Part shown: positions 35,393 to 48,649 of the stretch, one piece after another
Layout of the letters: the number at the start of each line of letters is the position of its first letter
Numbering within the stretch: the first letter of the stretch is position 1
Source: Salvelinus alpinus
Taxonomy: Eukaryota > Chordata > Actinopteri > Salmoniformes > Salmonidae
Reading direction: 5' to 3'
Length of the DNA stretch: 64,000 nt
Assembly: GCF_045679555.1 (NCBI RefSeq)
Contig: NC_092091.1
Location: 71,207,313 to 71,271,312 of the forward strand
Made by a program: the position numbers and the translations under genes
The notes under the pieces: generated by a model
What the model was told of the DNA's origin: nothing
The model's input: the letters and a program-made list of their open reading frames with translations, nothing else
The model's database searches: none

Positions 35393-35474
35393 TGAGCACT
35401 GAAATGGGAAATATAGCTAAATGAAAGCAAGCAGGCCAAGATGCGCATACATTTTTTTAAGGTTGAACTAAACA

Positions 35475-37180
35475 ACCGAGGTAAAGACAGTTTCAGGTTG
35501 GATATTCAATGGATATTTGCCTGTAGTTTTCCTTATGTCCACCAACAGCAGTTAGGGACCGTCAACATAGTGACAAATCAAAAATGTCACATTTCAATAG
35601 CTATTTAACCATTACTCCTAAAACTTTCGAAACTGGTTCTAGCTAACCCTATGGCATAGACACACATTGCACACATTTTTTTGTCGATTTACATCTCGCA
35701 CTATTTGAAATTATTTATTTACATTTTTGAATTTCAATAGCTCATTGGTCATTTGAGCTACTGGACTCAAACAAGGTTCAGAATGTCCACTGACTACCCC
35801 TCTATATTGCACACCCTTTAGTTTGTCCATCTTCATCCCACATGTTTTTACATACATTTAAAAAGATGTCAATAGCTCCTTGGTCATGTGACCTAGTGAC
35901 TTCAAACAAGGTTCATAATGTCCACTCAGTGGGCCTACTGTCACGCCCTGGCCTTAATTATCTTTGTTTTCTTTATTATTTTAGTTAGGTCAGGGTGTGA
36001 CAGGGGGATGTATGTGTTTTGTATTGTCTAGGGGGTTTTGTATGTTTATGGGGCAGTGTTTAGTCTAGGTGTATGTATGTCTATGGTTGTCTAGATTGGT
36101 TCTCAATTAGAGACAGCTGTCTATCGTTGTCTCTGACTGGGAGCCATATTTAGGCAACCATAGTCATTAGGTAGTTTGTGGGTGATTGTCTATGTCTAAG
36201 TTGCCTGTGTCTGCACTTTTGGTGATTATAGCGTCACGTTCGTCGGTTTATTGTTTTGTCTAGTTTGTATTAGTGTTCGTTTCGTCTTCTAATAAAGAGA
36301 AGAATGTATTTATATCACGCTGCGCCTTGGTCCCCTCTTTCACGTAACGACGATCGTGACACCTACACATTGCACACCCTTTAGTTTGTCAATTTTCATC
36401 TCACATGATTTTACATGAATTTTTCAAAATTTAGAATTTCAATAGCTCCTTGGTCATGTGACCTAATGACTTCAAACAAGGTTCAGAATGTCCACTGACT
36501 ACCCTTCTATATTGCACACCCTTTAGTTTGTCCATTTTCATCTCACACGTTTTTACATTAATTTTCCAAAATGTTAAATTTCAATAGCTTCTTGGTCATG
36601 TGACTTCAAACAAGGTTCAGAATGTCCACTCAGTGGGCCTACACATGGCACACATTTTAGTTTGTCCATTTTCATCTCACATGATTTTACATGAATATTT
36701 CAAGGCCCACTGAGTGGACATTCTGAACCTTGTTTGAAGTCATTAGGTCACATGACCAAGGAGCTATTGAAATTTTACATTTTGAATAATTCATGTAAAA
36801 TCTTGTGAGATGAAAATGGACAAACTAAAGGGTGTGCAATGGAGAAGAAGTCAGTGGACATTCTGAACCTTGTTTGAGTCAAGTAGGGTCACATGACCAA
36901 GGAGCTATTGAAATTCGAATGTAAAAAAAGTTTGTACTTTGTTTACGCTCCCTAACTAATTCAACTAGGAATACAAAATGATGCTCACATTTCCACATGT
37001 TTATTAGCTTTGGAAAGCGAATTAATGTCCAAATCGTGAAAATAAGACCTGTGCAATGTTGTGCGCAATTTTTCCAACATCATGACACTTATTTGGAGTC
37101 TGTGAATCAAGTGGTTTGAAAGCTATTGAGGTTAAAAAGCTCGAATATCCAACTTGAAACTGTCTTTACCTCGGTAACTG
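35475..37180. repeat. Fold-back repeat with long inverted ends
   Basis: GAGGTAAAGACAGTTTCA at the left end recurs inverted near 37160-37178. Inside, a motif of roughly 120 bp containing CAATAGCTCCTTGGTCATG and AGGTTCAGAATGTCCACT repeats several times, first in one orientation (35740-36660) and then inverted (36700-36920). A solo LTR interrupts it. Confidence 0.65.
35939..36361 (+). mobile_element. Solo LTR (fossil), gypsy-like
   Basis: 423 bp, TGTCACGCCC to CGTGACA, flanked by the 5-bp duplication CCTAC. An AATAAAG signal lies near 36291. No internal region remains. Confidence 0.78.
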
Positions 37181-38993
37181 AACAGCAGGTGCAACTCGCA
37201 AAAACCTTAATTTATGTTGTTAACTGAACCCTTAGGCTATATCTCTTCTCTGGCAGCACACACTGTCCATGGGTCGGTTGTTTAGAAGGCGAACAATTTT
37301 ATATTACATAAAAATGTAATTAGCATACACCATCATGGTTATACATTCTGATGAATTATGACCTAGGTCAGCGATCATGAAATAGTTTCAGTCGAGGGCT
37401 GATTTTTTCTTGAGCGGATGGTCAGGGGGCCCGAACATGATTACAAATAATTTGTTTACTGAAAATTGACAAGAACAGATATAATATTTTACTAAAACAT
37501 AATTTCAATCCTTGCCTACTTTTGTATACGATCACATACTGTAGCCTATATCTCTCTATTATGCGGCGAAAAACTTGTGAACAGATCGGCGCTGATCTTC
37601 TGGTGTTTTTAGTATGTTATGTCCAACACTATCGACTTTGTGTCATGTTCGCAAAACCTAAGTTTGACTTTCATTTTAAATGTGTTGTGCAATTTATAGG
37701 TTTCCTACCGACCTGGCTCTCATATTTAACATAGTCCAAATTGTTTGCAGAAGACTTTTGGACGTTTATAAGATTATCAAACATACAATTCTAACTCAAT
37801 ACCTTATTCGGAATTGTTTTATTATGTTTAGCCTAATCAAGCCATTAAAATATACTGCAGGTACAAGGCCACAAATAAAAAAACAGAGAAAATGAATATG
37901 AAAGTAAACGCAATCCAGTAATTATTACGATCAAATAAATTATTTAAATGGTTGACCTTACATGAAGTTTGGACTGACACTGCCAACTCAGAGCGGTGTA
38001 GCACTCGCAACTCAAACGTCAGATCAGAATAGGCTAGGCTACTTGGTTTGTTCAAGACAACCCGGAACTCGAAACTAGGAAATCTCCGACTTCAGTGCGT
38101 TCAAGACAACTGGGAACTAGGAAAAAACGCGCTCCAACTGGGAAATAATTTTGAACGGTCATCCAACTCGGAATTAGAAGTCGGAAATTCGGGCATCAAC
38201 CGGTTTTGTCGAGAAGGGATACAGCTTTTGTCAAAATTACCTTTTCGTAGCAGGTTTAGGAGAACTTAAGCAGCAGGTTAGGAGAATTAACGTAGAAGGT
38301 TAGGAAAAGTGTTAGGGTTGGGGTTTGCTAAATGCCCCCCCCCACCCCAAAAAATGTTTAAAGTCAAATTGACAAACTGTATCCCATCTAGAAATGACTG
38401 CAGTGTTTTAGCTCTCAGTCTGAGCTAATTTTTTCCAGAGTTCTCAGTTGTCTTGAACAAACCATGCGAAAAGCATACTCAAAGTCTCTCTCCTAATCTC
38501 CTTCTCAAAACACTAACCATTTTCCTAACCTTAACGTCCGTTTCCTAAACTTTTACTTTAATGATCCTACACCTGCTGCGTAAATTCTCCTAACCCGCTA
38601 CTGACAAGTCTCTTCGGTATCGAAGTGCCGTGAAGAGTGTTTCCCCTCACAGGTATTGGTGGTGTTCGTGCCCGAATAGATCCACAGACGTTGCATTGCA
38701 TCAACTAACGGTCAAATTGCTAAATCACATGATGTGGTTAGCTCAATGCTGTATATATCAATCACTGGGTTACCTGATATGTTAAACACTTATCCCGCCA
38801 TTGTAAGATCTGGAATATTTAGGTCAGGAACACCATCATTAAATTCAAGTGCCCACAAAAATAAACATAAACCGTACAGGCGAAATGTAGTTTCTCAAGA
38901 TAATGGCCAAGACCAATCAGAAGGCTACTTTCCCTTTTATCTTGACAATTAAGTGATTAGATATTTGAAGGGGCAAGGGAAACACACTCAAGA
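37181..38993. other. Intergenic stretch with repeat fragments
   Basis: No gene recognised. About 37385-37530 resembles in inverted form the insert at 30895-31070 (GACCATCCGCTC motif). About 38230-38620 has facing copies of a segment containing GCAGGTTAGGAGAA and TTCTCCTAACC. Confidence 0.4.
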
Positions 38994-39130
38994 CAATCAA
39001 ATCAAACTGTATTTGTCACATGCGCTAAATACAACGTGTAGACCTTACCGTGAAATGCTTACTTACAAGCCCTTAACCAACAGTGCAGTTCAAGAAAGAG
39101 TTGAGAAAATATTTACCAAATAAACTAAAG
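38994..39130. repeat. Common salmonid interspersed repeat fragment
   Basis: Contains GTATTTGTCACATGCGC, CCGTGAAATGCTTACTTAC and AACAGTGCAGTTCAAG, a block I recognise as frequent in salmonid sequence. Family not assigned. Confidence 0.5.
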
Positions 39131-39420
39131 TAACTGTTATAGATTTATTATAGGAAGATATATTTTTTTAAACAACGTATGATCATTAATACACATGTAT
39201 TTTTGACATAAAGTAAATATGATTGATGATATTTCAAAAATATTTGATATGGTAAGGTCATATGATTGATTGCATATAGATTGCCATGTCAAATCATCAG
39301 TAGGCCCATTGTGAAATATAGCATCTACTTCCTATGAGCTGTATAATGTGGGACAGTCTGATTCTAACCATCCTCTTCTGATGACCATGAGTTGATGCTC
39401 CCTCTGAATGCAGAACACAA

Positions 39421-42163
39421 TCAGTTTTGCAGTGGATTGTTCAACCATGGGTTTACACTGGGGAAAGAGAATTAAATACAAAATGTCTCAATCAAAAGCT
39501 GCATAAAGAGGGGTAAGCATAGCGTATGTGCTGGTATCAATAACTCTTTCAAGCCTTTCTTGGAAAATTATTAATGACTGCTTTATATGTCTGCAAGCAT
39601 AATACTACTTTTCTCTAGTTGTTATAGGTGACTGTGGCTGAATATCACTTACCTCTTTAAGTTGGGCACTTTCAGCATTGCCAACACTTTGATTCTCTTT
39701 GGGTCGTAGACACAGTCCTCCTCTTGGTTGCTCGGCACCATGCCAACATTAGGTGGAACCCAGGCAGTGTCAAAGCCATGCACAGTGTGCCAGGTCTTCT
39801 GCATGGGGTGTCTCTGCTTTTTTATCACCATAACCCTGCCTACATCCACCTTTACTTTCAGAACCATCCTATCAGAGTCAGGAATGGTCATCAATTTGGT
39901 GTTGAGGGGGTATCTAATGACTTTTCGGATGTCTCGACTGAGGTAGACACCGGCACCAAGCATACCATCTTTGGAAGGTTTGAATCCATTTCTCTGTATA
40001 TCCACAGCAATCTGTTTTGATGTTCCATGATACATCACATAGACGTGGCTGTCCTCAGGGGTGACTCCACTCTGAAGATGATCATACTGAGATCTGTAAG
40101 ACAGGGAGACCATTTTGTTTACATACAGTATATTGGATTCAGTAGGCCTATGTACATCATTTCAAATTGTAATATATTTTATCTTTAAAGGGATAATCCA
40201 CCCACAGAAATAAAAAATTATGAAACTCATGTCAATTTGGTGAAAACCTATGTTTTATCAGTGCGTGAAAACTTTTTTCTAAGTGGTCCTTCTGTGAAAT
40301 CAGGAAATGTGTAGGAACGCATCATATGGTTCTCCTCACTGCAGATAGACACCATCACATTTCATAACGCTTTTAAAACAATTACCTGCATTCCAGATCA
40401 CCAAGTTAGCCTATAGATTATATGGCATACTAGTCTATATCCTCATGACAAAGTATATAATTCACTTAGATGTGCTCAATCTAAAAAGTGTACCAAATTA
40501 TTTAACTCAAGTTTCTTCTGCGTGTGTCTGTGGGAAACGTGGGAAAGAGCCGTTGTTGCCATAGCAACGTACTCTGCACTGCTCTGGGCAGAGAATAACT
40601 GCAAATTGAACTGGGTGAGAGACTCCTAAATTAATAGTGCAGTTTGTTTAGGCGATTTTTACAGCTAGCTAGCTATATTATACGCTGATATAGACTTTTG
40701 TATGATCACAGATAGAACAATGAGCCAGATATTTCACTAGATATATACATGCTCCGTAGTGGCGTAGTGGTCTACGACTGCATCTTAGTGCAAAAGGCAT
40801 CACTACAGTCCCTGGTTTGAATCCAAGTTGTATCACATGTGTGATTGGGAGTCCAATAGTGCGGTGCACAATTGGCCCAGCGTCGTCCGGGTTTGGCTGT
40901 AATTGTAAATAAGAATTTGTTCTTAACTGACTTGCTTAGTTAAATAAAGGTTAAAAAAACAAAAAAATAAATGTTAACCGTTCGGTTGGTTTCCACTCAC
41001 TGCCAAATATGGTGAAGAGAGGAAGCCCAGTCGCCGGCAGTGGGAGAAGATTGAGCGAGATGTTTTGGACGACATTCTTCACATTTTCTCATCGATGAAA
41101 CATTTGAACTCAATACAGTTTTCGGTTTCCAAAACTACACTCTGTAACAAACATAGTGGACTACGTTTTGTAGACTTTACCTTTTGCCGAAGTTTCGAAA
41201 AAATATTTAGGAGCGCAAGGGCGATTTTAGTTATTGCACACGGGCACTCCAGAGTAAGCGTTCCCTAATGTAAATATGCAAATAAATCCAAGAACGCGCC
41301 TTAGGAAATCGCTAGCTCGTGCTTGGCTCTGCCCACCTAGCTTTTTCTGCCCACTATGATTAATTTGCTCCCATTGGAAACGACAGGCTCTGGTCTATCT
41401 TGTGCTAGTTTTACAAATCTTTGGTACTATTGTGTGTAGCTACGTTTTCTAGCTAGCCAGCTGCCCAAAGAAAGAGCATTAAACAGTGGATTTTGTAGTT
41501 GACTTGAGCTGCAACGGATTTCTACAACGATTGTTATATGTTGCTACCAACCTACCAACGACAAAATGAAACATTTGTTCACAAAAAATACTGTTTTCAC
41601 ATATTAGTGTTATTTAACAATTTAACACTGTCAATCACAATAATTAATGGTTTGGATTATCCCTTTAGGTTTCTTGAAGGGTGCCGTCTTTTTCATACTT
41701 ACAAGTTATCTTCAGTAACCTTCATGACCTCGATGACTTTGATTCTCTTTGGGTCGTAGACACAGTCCTCCTCCTGGTTGCACAGTACCATGCCAACATT
41801 AGGAGGAACCCAGGCAGTGTCAAAGCCATGCACAGTGTGCCATGTCTTCTGCATGGGGTGGTTCTGCTTGTCTATGACCTTAACCCTGCCGACATCCACT
41901 CTGACTTTAAGTACTCTTTTCTCAGAGTCAGGAACATCAAGAGGGTATTTACAGGCTTTTCGGATGTCCCGACTAACATAAACACCTGCACCAAGCATTC
42001 TATCTGCACTTGATGGTTTGAAGCCTTCCATCTTAATCAACTCTGCGCCCTCTTTTGAGCAGCCATGAAACATCACATATTCTCTGTGATCTTCAGGATT
42101 AGACTTGCTATCAAGCAAGTTGATGTAGTATGGGGAGTCAGGGTTAACATCCATAGTAACCAA
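39421..42163 (-). CDS. gig2: Gig2-like gene 1, two PARP-like domains
   Basis: Gig2 proteins are interferon- and virus-induced factors of fish and other non-amniotes with a PARP-like fold. Coding exons: A 42163-41703, B 40093-39653, C 39457-39421, giving 312 residues. Both internal junctions are phase 2. Exon A has MFHGCSKEG, GAGVYVSRDIRKA and CVYDPKRIKV; exon B has MYHGTSKQ, GAGVYLSRDIRKV and CVYDPKRIKV. These correspond to the His and Tyr positions of the PARP NAD pocket; a catalytic glutamate was not identified. Exon C adds only about 11 residues containing NPWL. The first exon is non-coding, with donor after 42442. A polyadenylation signal (AATAAA, minus strand) lies near 39150. The intron between A and B holds a transposon. 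The single-exon forms could also be made by intron retention. Confidence 0.82.
40186..41670. mobile_element. Non-autonomous DNA transposon in Gig2 gene 1 intron
   Basis: The ends read TTTAAAGGGATAATCCA on the left and TGGATTATCCCTTTAGG on the right, an inverted pair about 1.5 kb apart. No transposase recognised. A SINE lies inside at 40751-40956. Confidence 0.6.
40751..40956 (+). mobile_element. HpaI-like tRNA-derived SINE
   Basis: Head GTAGTGGCGTAGTGGTC, B-box-like GGTTTGAATCC, tail AATTTGTTCTTAACTGACTTG followed by GTTAAATAAAGG, the salmonid LINE-related tail. Confidence 0.75.
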
Positions 42164-42441
42164 ACTGCTGTTAAATACACCTCTGCTGAAATGAGCTGTA
42201 ATTTAAGTACATACATTGCAATTACAATTTGTAAGTTAACATAGTTGAACATTCCTAAGGCTGAAACTGTTACACTAAATTGTTATGGCGGAATAATATT
42301 TCAAAATATGCTGAATTATTACACTAGCATTATAACACGATCATGTAAAGACTTATTTATTAAGTAAACAGGGGTTGTTTGATAGCCAAGTGTCCAGTAA
42401 TAAGTTAATGTGTCTCGAAAAACAGATGAGACCGTTCTTAC

Positions 42442-42549
42442 CTGCTGCTGCCAGACAAACGCAGGAATATTCCGTATGCATAGGAAACTTAACGCTCAGG
42501 TTTCAATTCCTGACTGCAGGCAAATCTTGCCTATTTAGGTTTCGTTTCC
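42442..42549 (-). promoter_or_regulatory. Gig2 gene 1 promoter with ISRE and 5' UTR exon
   Basis: Read on the minus strand, GGAAACGAAACC at 42538-42549 is a canonical interferon-stimulated response element (GAAANNGAAA). A weaker GGAATTGAAACC lies nearby at about 42499-42510. The non-coding exon ends at 42442 with donor GTAAGA and the coding exon starts at about 42195 after acceptor TTACAG. Confidence 0.7.
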
Positions 42550-42556
42550 TGGTCTA

Positions 42557-42889
42557 GTCTTGCAGTGGCGACCTGTCATTCAGGACGAGTGAGCACCACA
42601 TTTTTTGCAAAAATAAATACAAAAATTACAATAAAATATATATATTTTTTTTTTGGGGGGGCAAAACAGTCAACCCCCCGTTGCCTGTTTTGCATGTAAT
42701 TTTGGCATTCATACGTGTCACATATCAGTTTGCAAACAATGTAAAAAAAATAAATATATAATTGAGTTGATAAAGCCGCATACACACATGGTCTCTTTTT
42801 AGTTTTCTTGAGTAAGGCAGCTATAAAATGCAGGTGTTTCAGCCTAGCTCAGTGCTTTCTGTGGTGGTGGGGCGAGCCAGCAGAAAATA
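42557..42889. repeat. Host repeat interrupted by the gypsy element
   Basis: The segment starts near CAGTGGCGACCTGTCATTCAG, which I recognise as the edge of a common salmonid repeat. It is split by the LTR element, and its continuation resumes at 47992 before the N gap. Confidence 0.4.
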
Positions 42890-42894
42890 GGAGC

Positions 42895-45800
42895 TGTAAC
42901 GTCTGGAGAGTGATGGGTGTGGAGTCAGACGCAGAGAGCAGAAGGTTGACGGGAAAAACGCTTTAATGTCCTTTCGGCTAGTAACCAGTTAAAAACATGG
43001 GTGAAGCCCAAAACACAGGTGCTACAAACCCAAAACCATAGTTACTAAAAAACCCGGACAGCGAAAACCCAAAAGAACACAAACACCACATACGTCAAAA
43101 TAACAACAAGCCCGCACAAACACCAGCGGGCTAAACAAACTTAAATAACACCCATCCCAAAACCCCAACAAGGAACAGGTGAAAACAATTAGACAAAAAC
43201 AAACGAAAAGGAAAAAGGGATCGGTGGCAGCTAGTAGACCGGTGACGACGACCGCTGAGCGCCACCCGACCAGGAAGGGGAGCCACCTTCGGTGGTATTC
43301 GTGACAGTACCCCCCCCCCTGACGCGCGGCTCCCGCAGCGCGCCGACCCGGGGGGCGAGGCGCAGGGCGATCCGGATGGAGGCGATGAAACTCCCTTAGC
43401 ATAGTGGGATCCAATATATCCCCCACCGGGACCCAGCACCTCTCCTCCGGCCCGTACCCCTCCCAGTCCACGAGGTACTGCAGGGCCCTCACCCGGCGTC
43501 TCGAGTCCAGAATGGCCCGTATCGTGTACGGCGGGGACCCCTCTATGTCCAGAGGGGGCGGAGGGACCTCCGAAACCTCACCTTCCTGCATGGGACCAGC
43601 TACCACCGGCCTGAGGAGAGACGCATGAAACGAGGGGTTAATACGATAATACGAAGGGAGTAACAATCGATAACACACCTCGTTTATTCTCCTCAGGACT
43701 TTAAATGGCCCTACACACTACGTACCCAGCTTCCGGCAGGGCAGGCGGAGGGGCAGGTTTCGGGTCGAGAGCCAGACCCTGTCCCCCGGTGCAAACACGG
43801 GGGCCTCACTGCGGTGACGGTCAGCGCTCCTCTTCTGCCGTCCACCTGCCTGACGCAATGACTCCTGGACGGCTTTCCAGGTATCCTTAGAGCGCTGCAC
43901 CCACTCCTCCACCGCAGGAGCCTCAGTCTGGCTCTGATGCCATGGTGCCAGAACCGGCTGGTACCCTAACACGCACTCAAACGGTGACATGCTGGTAGAT
44001 GAGTGGCTTAGTGAGTTCTGGGCCATTTCAGCCCAGGGGATGTATCTCGCCCACTCCCCTGGCCGGTCCTGGCAATACAACCTCAGAAACCTACCCACCT
44101 CCTGGTTCACTCTTTCCACCTGCCCATTACTCTCCGGGTGATACCCCGAGGTCAGGCTGACCGAGACCTCCAGACGCTCCATAAACACCTTCCATACTCG
44201 TGACGTAAACTGGGGACCCCGATCAGAAACGATATCCTCGGGCACCCCGTAGTGCCGGACGACATGGGTGAACAGTGCCTCCGCAGTTTGTAGGGCCGTA
44301 GGGAGACCGGGCAAAGGGATAAGACGGCAGGACTTCGAGAACCGATCCACAACGACCAGGATCGTCGTATTACGGGAAGATCCGTAAGAAAATCAACCGA
44401 TAAATGGGACCACGGCCGTTGTGGAACGGGGAGGGGTTGTAAATTCCCCCGTGGCAAGTGCCTAGGAGCCTTACTCTGGGCGCACACCGAACAGGAGGAG
44501 ACATAGAAGCGCACGTCTCTCAACAAGGTAGGCCACCAGTACTTCCCTCTAAGACTGCGCCGTCCTCGAAATACCCGGGTGACCTGACGAGGGTAGACTA
44601 TGAGCCCACCGAATCAATTGATCACGAACAGCGAGCGGCACGTACCCACGACCCTCCGGGCACTGTGGAGGCGCAGGTTCCTCCCTTAGTGCCCGCTCGA
44701 TGTCCGCGTCCACCTCCCATACTACCGGTGCTACCAGCTTGGCAGCCGGAATGATGGGAGTAGGATCGATGGACTGGTCATCAGTGTCATATAGGCGGGA
44801 CAGCGCGTCGGCCTTAGTATTGAGGGAACCTGGTCGATACGAGATCGTAAAAAGAAATCGGGTGAAATACATGGCCCACCTTGCCTGACGAGGATTCAGT
44901 CTCCTAGCTGATCGGATATACTCCAGGTTACGGTGGTCAGTCCAGATGAGGAAAGGGTGCTTAGCCCCCTCAAGCCAGTGTCTCCACACCTTCAGGGCCT
45001 TAACCATGGCCAACAGCTCCTATCCCCCACATCATAATTCCGCTCCGCTGGCCCGAGCTTCTTTGAAAATAAAGCACAGGGGCGGAGCTTCGGTGGCGTA
45101 CCCGAGCGCTGTGAGAGCACCGCTCCAACCCCAGCCTCGGATGCGTCCACCTCTACGATGAATGCCAAAGAAGGGTCCGGATGCGCCAACACTGGCGCGT
45201 CGGTAAACAGCGCCTTCAAACGACGGAAAGCTCCGTCCGCCTCTGCTGACCACTGCAAACGCACCGGCCCCCCCTTCAGCAGTGAGGTAATAGGAGCCGC
45301 TACCTGACCAAAGCCCCGGATAAACCTCCGGTAGTAATTGGCAAACCCTAAAAACCGCTGCACCTCCTTTATCGTGGTCAGAGTCGGCCAATTACGCACG
45401 GCCTTGACGCGGTCACCCATCCGTTACCACCCCCGAGGTGGAAATGCGATAACCCAGGAAGGAAACGGCTCGTTTGGAAAACTCACATTTCTCCGCCTTC
45501 ACGTACAGGTCATGTCAAGCAATCGCCCAAGAACCTTGCGTACCAGAGACACATGCGCGGCGCGTGTAGCGGAGTAAATCAAGATGTCGTCAATATACAC
45601 CACTACACCCTGTCCGTGCAGGTCTCTGAGAATCTCATCAACAAAGGATTGAAAGATGGCTGGAGCATTCTTTAACCCGTACGGCATGACGAGGTACTCA
45701 TAATGGCCAGATGTGGTACTAAACGCGGTTTTCCACTCATCTCCCTCCCGAATACGCACCAGATTATACGCGCTCCTGAGGTCCAGTTTCGTGAAGAATT

Positions 45801-47986
45801 GCGCCCCGTGAAATGATTCCACCGCCGTAGCGATGAGAGGTAGTGGATAACTGAAACCCACAGTGATGGAATTTAGACCTCGATAATCAATACACGGACG
45901 TAAACCAACATCCTTTTTCTTCACGAAAAAGAAACTCGAGGAGACGGGTGACATGGAGGGCCGAATGTACCCGTCCCAGGGCTTCCGTGACATATGTCTC
46001 CATAGCCAACGTCTCCTCCTGGGACAAAGGATACACGTGACTCCTGGGGAGTGCAGCGTTTACCTGGAGGTTTATCACGCAATCCCCCTGTCGATGAGGT
46101 GGTAATAGGGTCGCCTTATTTTTACTGAAGGCGATAGCCAAATCGGCATACTCAGCAGGAATGCGCACGGTGGAAACCTGGTCTGGACTCTCCACCGTTG
46201 TCGCACCGATGGAAACTCCTAAACACCTGCCTGAACACTCATCAGACCACCCCTGGAGAGCTCCCCATTTCCACAAAATCCTAGGATTGTGAATAGCCAG
46301 CCAGGGAATTCCCAGCACCACCGGAAACGCAGGTGAATCGATAAGGAACAGACTAATCCGCTCCTTATGATTCCCCTGCGTAATCATCTCCAGAGGAATC
46401 GTGGCCTCCCTGACCAGCCCTGACCCTAATGGTCGACTATCTAAGGAGTGCACGGGGAAAGGGGGGTCTACCTTCACTAACGGAATCCTCAACCTCTGAG
46501 CGAGTCCGCGATCTATAAAACTCCCCGCTGCGCCTGTATCGACTAGCGCCTTATGCTGGAGAGAGGGGAAAAACTTCAGAAAACAAATTAACAAAAACAT
46601 GTGACCAACAGGAAGCTCTGGGAGAGTGTGGTGCTGACTCACCTGGGGTGACCGAGGAGTGTTCTGCCTGCCCTCTCGACTCCCAGATGGACTCCTCCAG
46701 CACCGACCGGAAGTGTGCCCTCTCCGGCCACAATGGGTACAGGAGGAGCCTCCTCCTCCGGTCTCCCTAGATGCAGCCCCCCCTAGCTCCATAGGGATGG
46801 GAGCGGGAGGTCCAGGAGGTGGAACTGACAGGACCCTTTCAGAACGTCCGCGAGCAGCCAGCAGATGGTCTAGCCGGATGGACATGTCGATCAGCTCATC
46901 CAAGCTGAGCGTAGTGTCCCGACAAGCCAGCTCCCTGCGGACGTCCTCTCTTAGGCTACACCTGTAATGGTCTATCAGGGCCCTGTCGTTCCACCCCGCT
47001 CCAGCGGCTAAAGTCCGGAATTCCAGCGCGAAGTCCTGCGCGCTCCTCATCCCCTGCCGGAGATGGAACAACCTCTCACCCGCCGCTCGGCCCTCCGGAG
47101 GATGATCGAACACGGCCCGGAAACGGCGGGTGAACTCCGGGTAGTGGCCCTTCGCTGAGTCGGGCCCGTTCCAGACGGCATTGGCCCACTCCAGGGCTCT
47201 ACCCGTCAGGCAGGAGACGAGGACACTCACGCTCTCCTCGTCCGAGGGAGCCGGCCGAACGGTGGCCAGGTAGAGCTCTAGTTGTAACAGGAATCCCTGG
47301 CACCCGGTTGCCGCTCCATCGTACTCCCTCGGAGGCGTGATACGCAGAGTGCTGGCACCGAATCCCGCTGGAGGAGATGGTAGAGTTGCTGGTGGGAGGG
47401 TAGGTGGGGTAATAGGGAGACCACTCCTCTCCCAACGGTCCATCCTCTCCATCATTTGATCCATCGCTGATCCGATGCGATGGAGGATGGACGTATGATG
47501 AAGGACTCTCTCCTCCATCGTGGGGAGAGGGGTGGTTGCTGCTCCTGTTGACTCCATATCGTGGTGCGGGCTTCTGTAACGTCTGGAGAGTGATGGGTGT
47601 GGAGTCAGACGCAGAGAGCAGAAGGTTGACGGGAAAAACGCTTTAATGTCCTTTCGGCTAGTAACCAGTTAAAAACATGGGTGAAGCCCAAAACACAGGT
47701 GCTACAAACCCAAAACCATAGTTACTAAAAAAAACAGACAGCGAAAACCCAAAAGAACACAGACACCACATACGTCAAAATAACAACAAGCCCGCACATA
47801 CACCAGCGGGGTAAACTAACTTAAATAACACCCATCCCAAAACCCCAACAAGGAACAGGTGAAAACAATTAGACAAAAACAAACGAAAAGGAAAAAGGGA
47901 TCGGTGGCAGCTAGTAGACCGGTGACGACGACCGCCGAGCGCCACCCGAACAGGAAGGGGAGCCACCTTCGGTGGTATTCGTGACA
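42895..47986 (-). mobile_element. Ty3/gypsy chromovirus, both LTRs present, coding region broken (fossil)
   Basis: 5' LTR 47575-47986 and 3' LTR 42895-43306, each 412 bp, differing at about nine positions (roughly 2 percent), so a fairly young insertion. The 5-bp target duplication GGAGC flanks it (42890-42894, 47987-47991). In element sense the parts are gag with a CCHC knuckle (CTHCGRRGHTSGRC) and protease (ALVDTGAAGSF), reverse transcriptase and RNase H, integrase, then a chromodomain ([17 protein letters not shown]). A guanine-rich tract precedes the 3' LTR. The gag-protease part is open, while pol is interrupted in roughly five places, so it is not intact. Confidence 0.9.
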
Positions 47987-48022
47987 GGAGCATTGCGCCG
48001 TGATTGGCTCAGTGTTCTGTCA

Positions 48023-48122
48023 NNNNNNNNNNNNNNNNNNNNNNNNNNNNNNNNNNNNNNNNNNNNNNNNNNNNNNNNNNNNNNNNNNNNNNNNNNNNNN
48101 NNNNNNNNNNNNNNNNNNNNNN
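48023..48122. other. Assembly gap (100 N)
   Basis: One hundred unspecified bases beginning 37 bp beyond the gypsy 5' LTR. The size is probably a placeholder. Confidence 1.
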
Positions 48123-48309
48123 CCCCGCGGAACACACCCCCTCCCAGAGCACTGGTTCGCTCTTTATACCCAAATAGCATATGAGTCCACCCCATATGCA
48201 AATAAACATACTTTCTGAAGTCATTCCCCACCATCATCCTTTAGTTCAAGCTTCCTACTTGTTCACGCCCTATAACGCCATCTGCTTTCAATTAGTTTAT
48301 AATGGTGGC

Positions 48310-48520
48310 TGGACCCCCTATCTTAGTGTGTCCAATTCTCTTAAGCGCCTCTCTGTCTGACATGTATGTTTATAATAGAATGGTCAGACCATATGTCTAG
48401 TGTCCAATTGCCTTTAAGCGCCTCTCTGGTATGTGTGCCTCCAGTGGAATGTGCAAACCACAAGTCCAGTGTGTCCAACTGTTTCAAGTGCCCATGTGTC
48501 TGATCAGTCCGTCAGCACAA
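48310..48520 (+). repeat. Imperfect tandem repeat, about three units
   Basis: A unit near 70-80 bp containing AGTGTCCAATT, TTAAGCGCCTCTCTG and a TGGTCAGACCATAT-like segment recurs about three times. Origin not recognised. Confidence 0.55.
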
Positions 48521-48649
48521 TGGAGAAAACAAGAGGGCCAGAACGTCCCCTAGTATATCTCCATTACCACAGTCTCATGATCAACGTGAACATGTGGCTC
48601 GCTACTTTAATGTTCAGCTGTCTTATGTTACTACTACAGGAGAAGGATC

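Noticed and set aside
37522-38269. Several small frames of 70-75 codons
   Set aside because: No domain, no splice context, overlapping repeat fragments.
43404-47300. Numerous plus-strand frames across the gypsy element
   Set aside because: Shadows of the element's coding strand.
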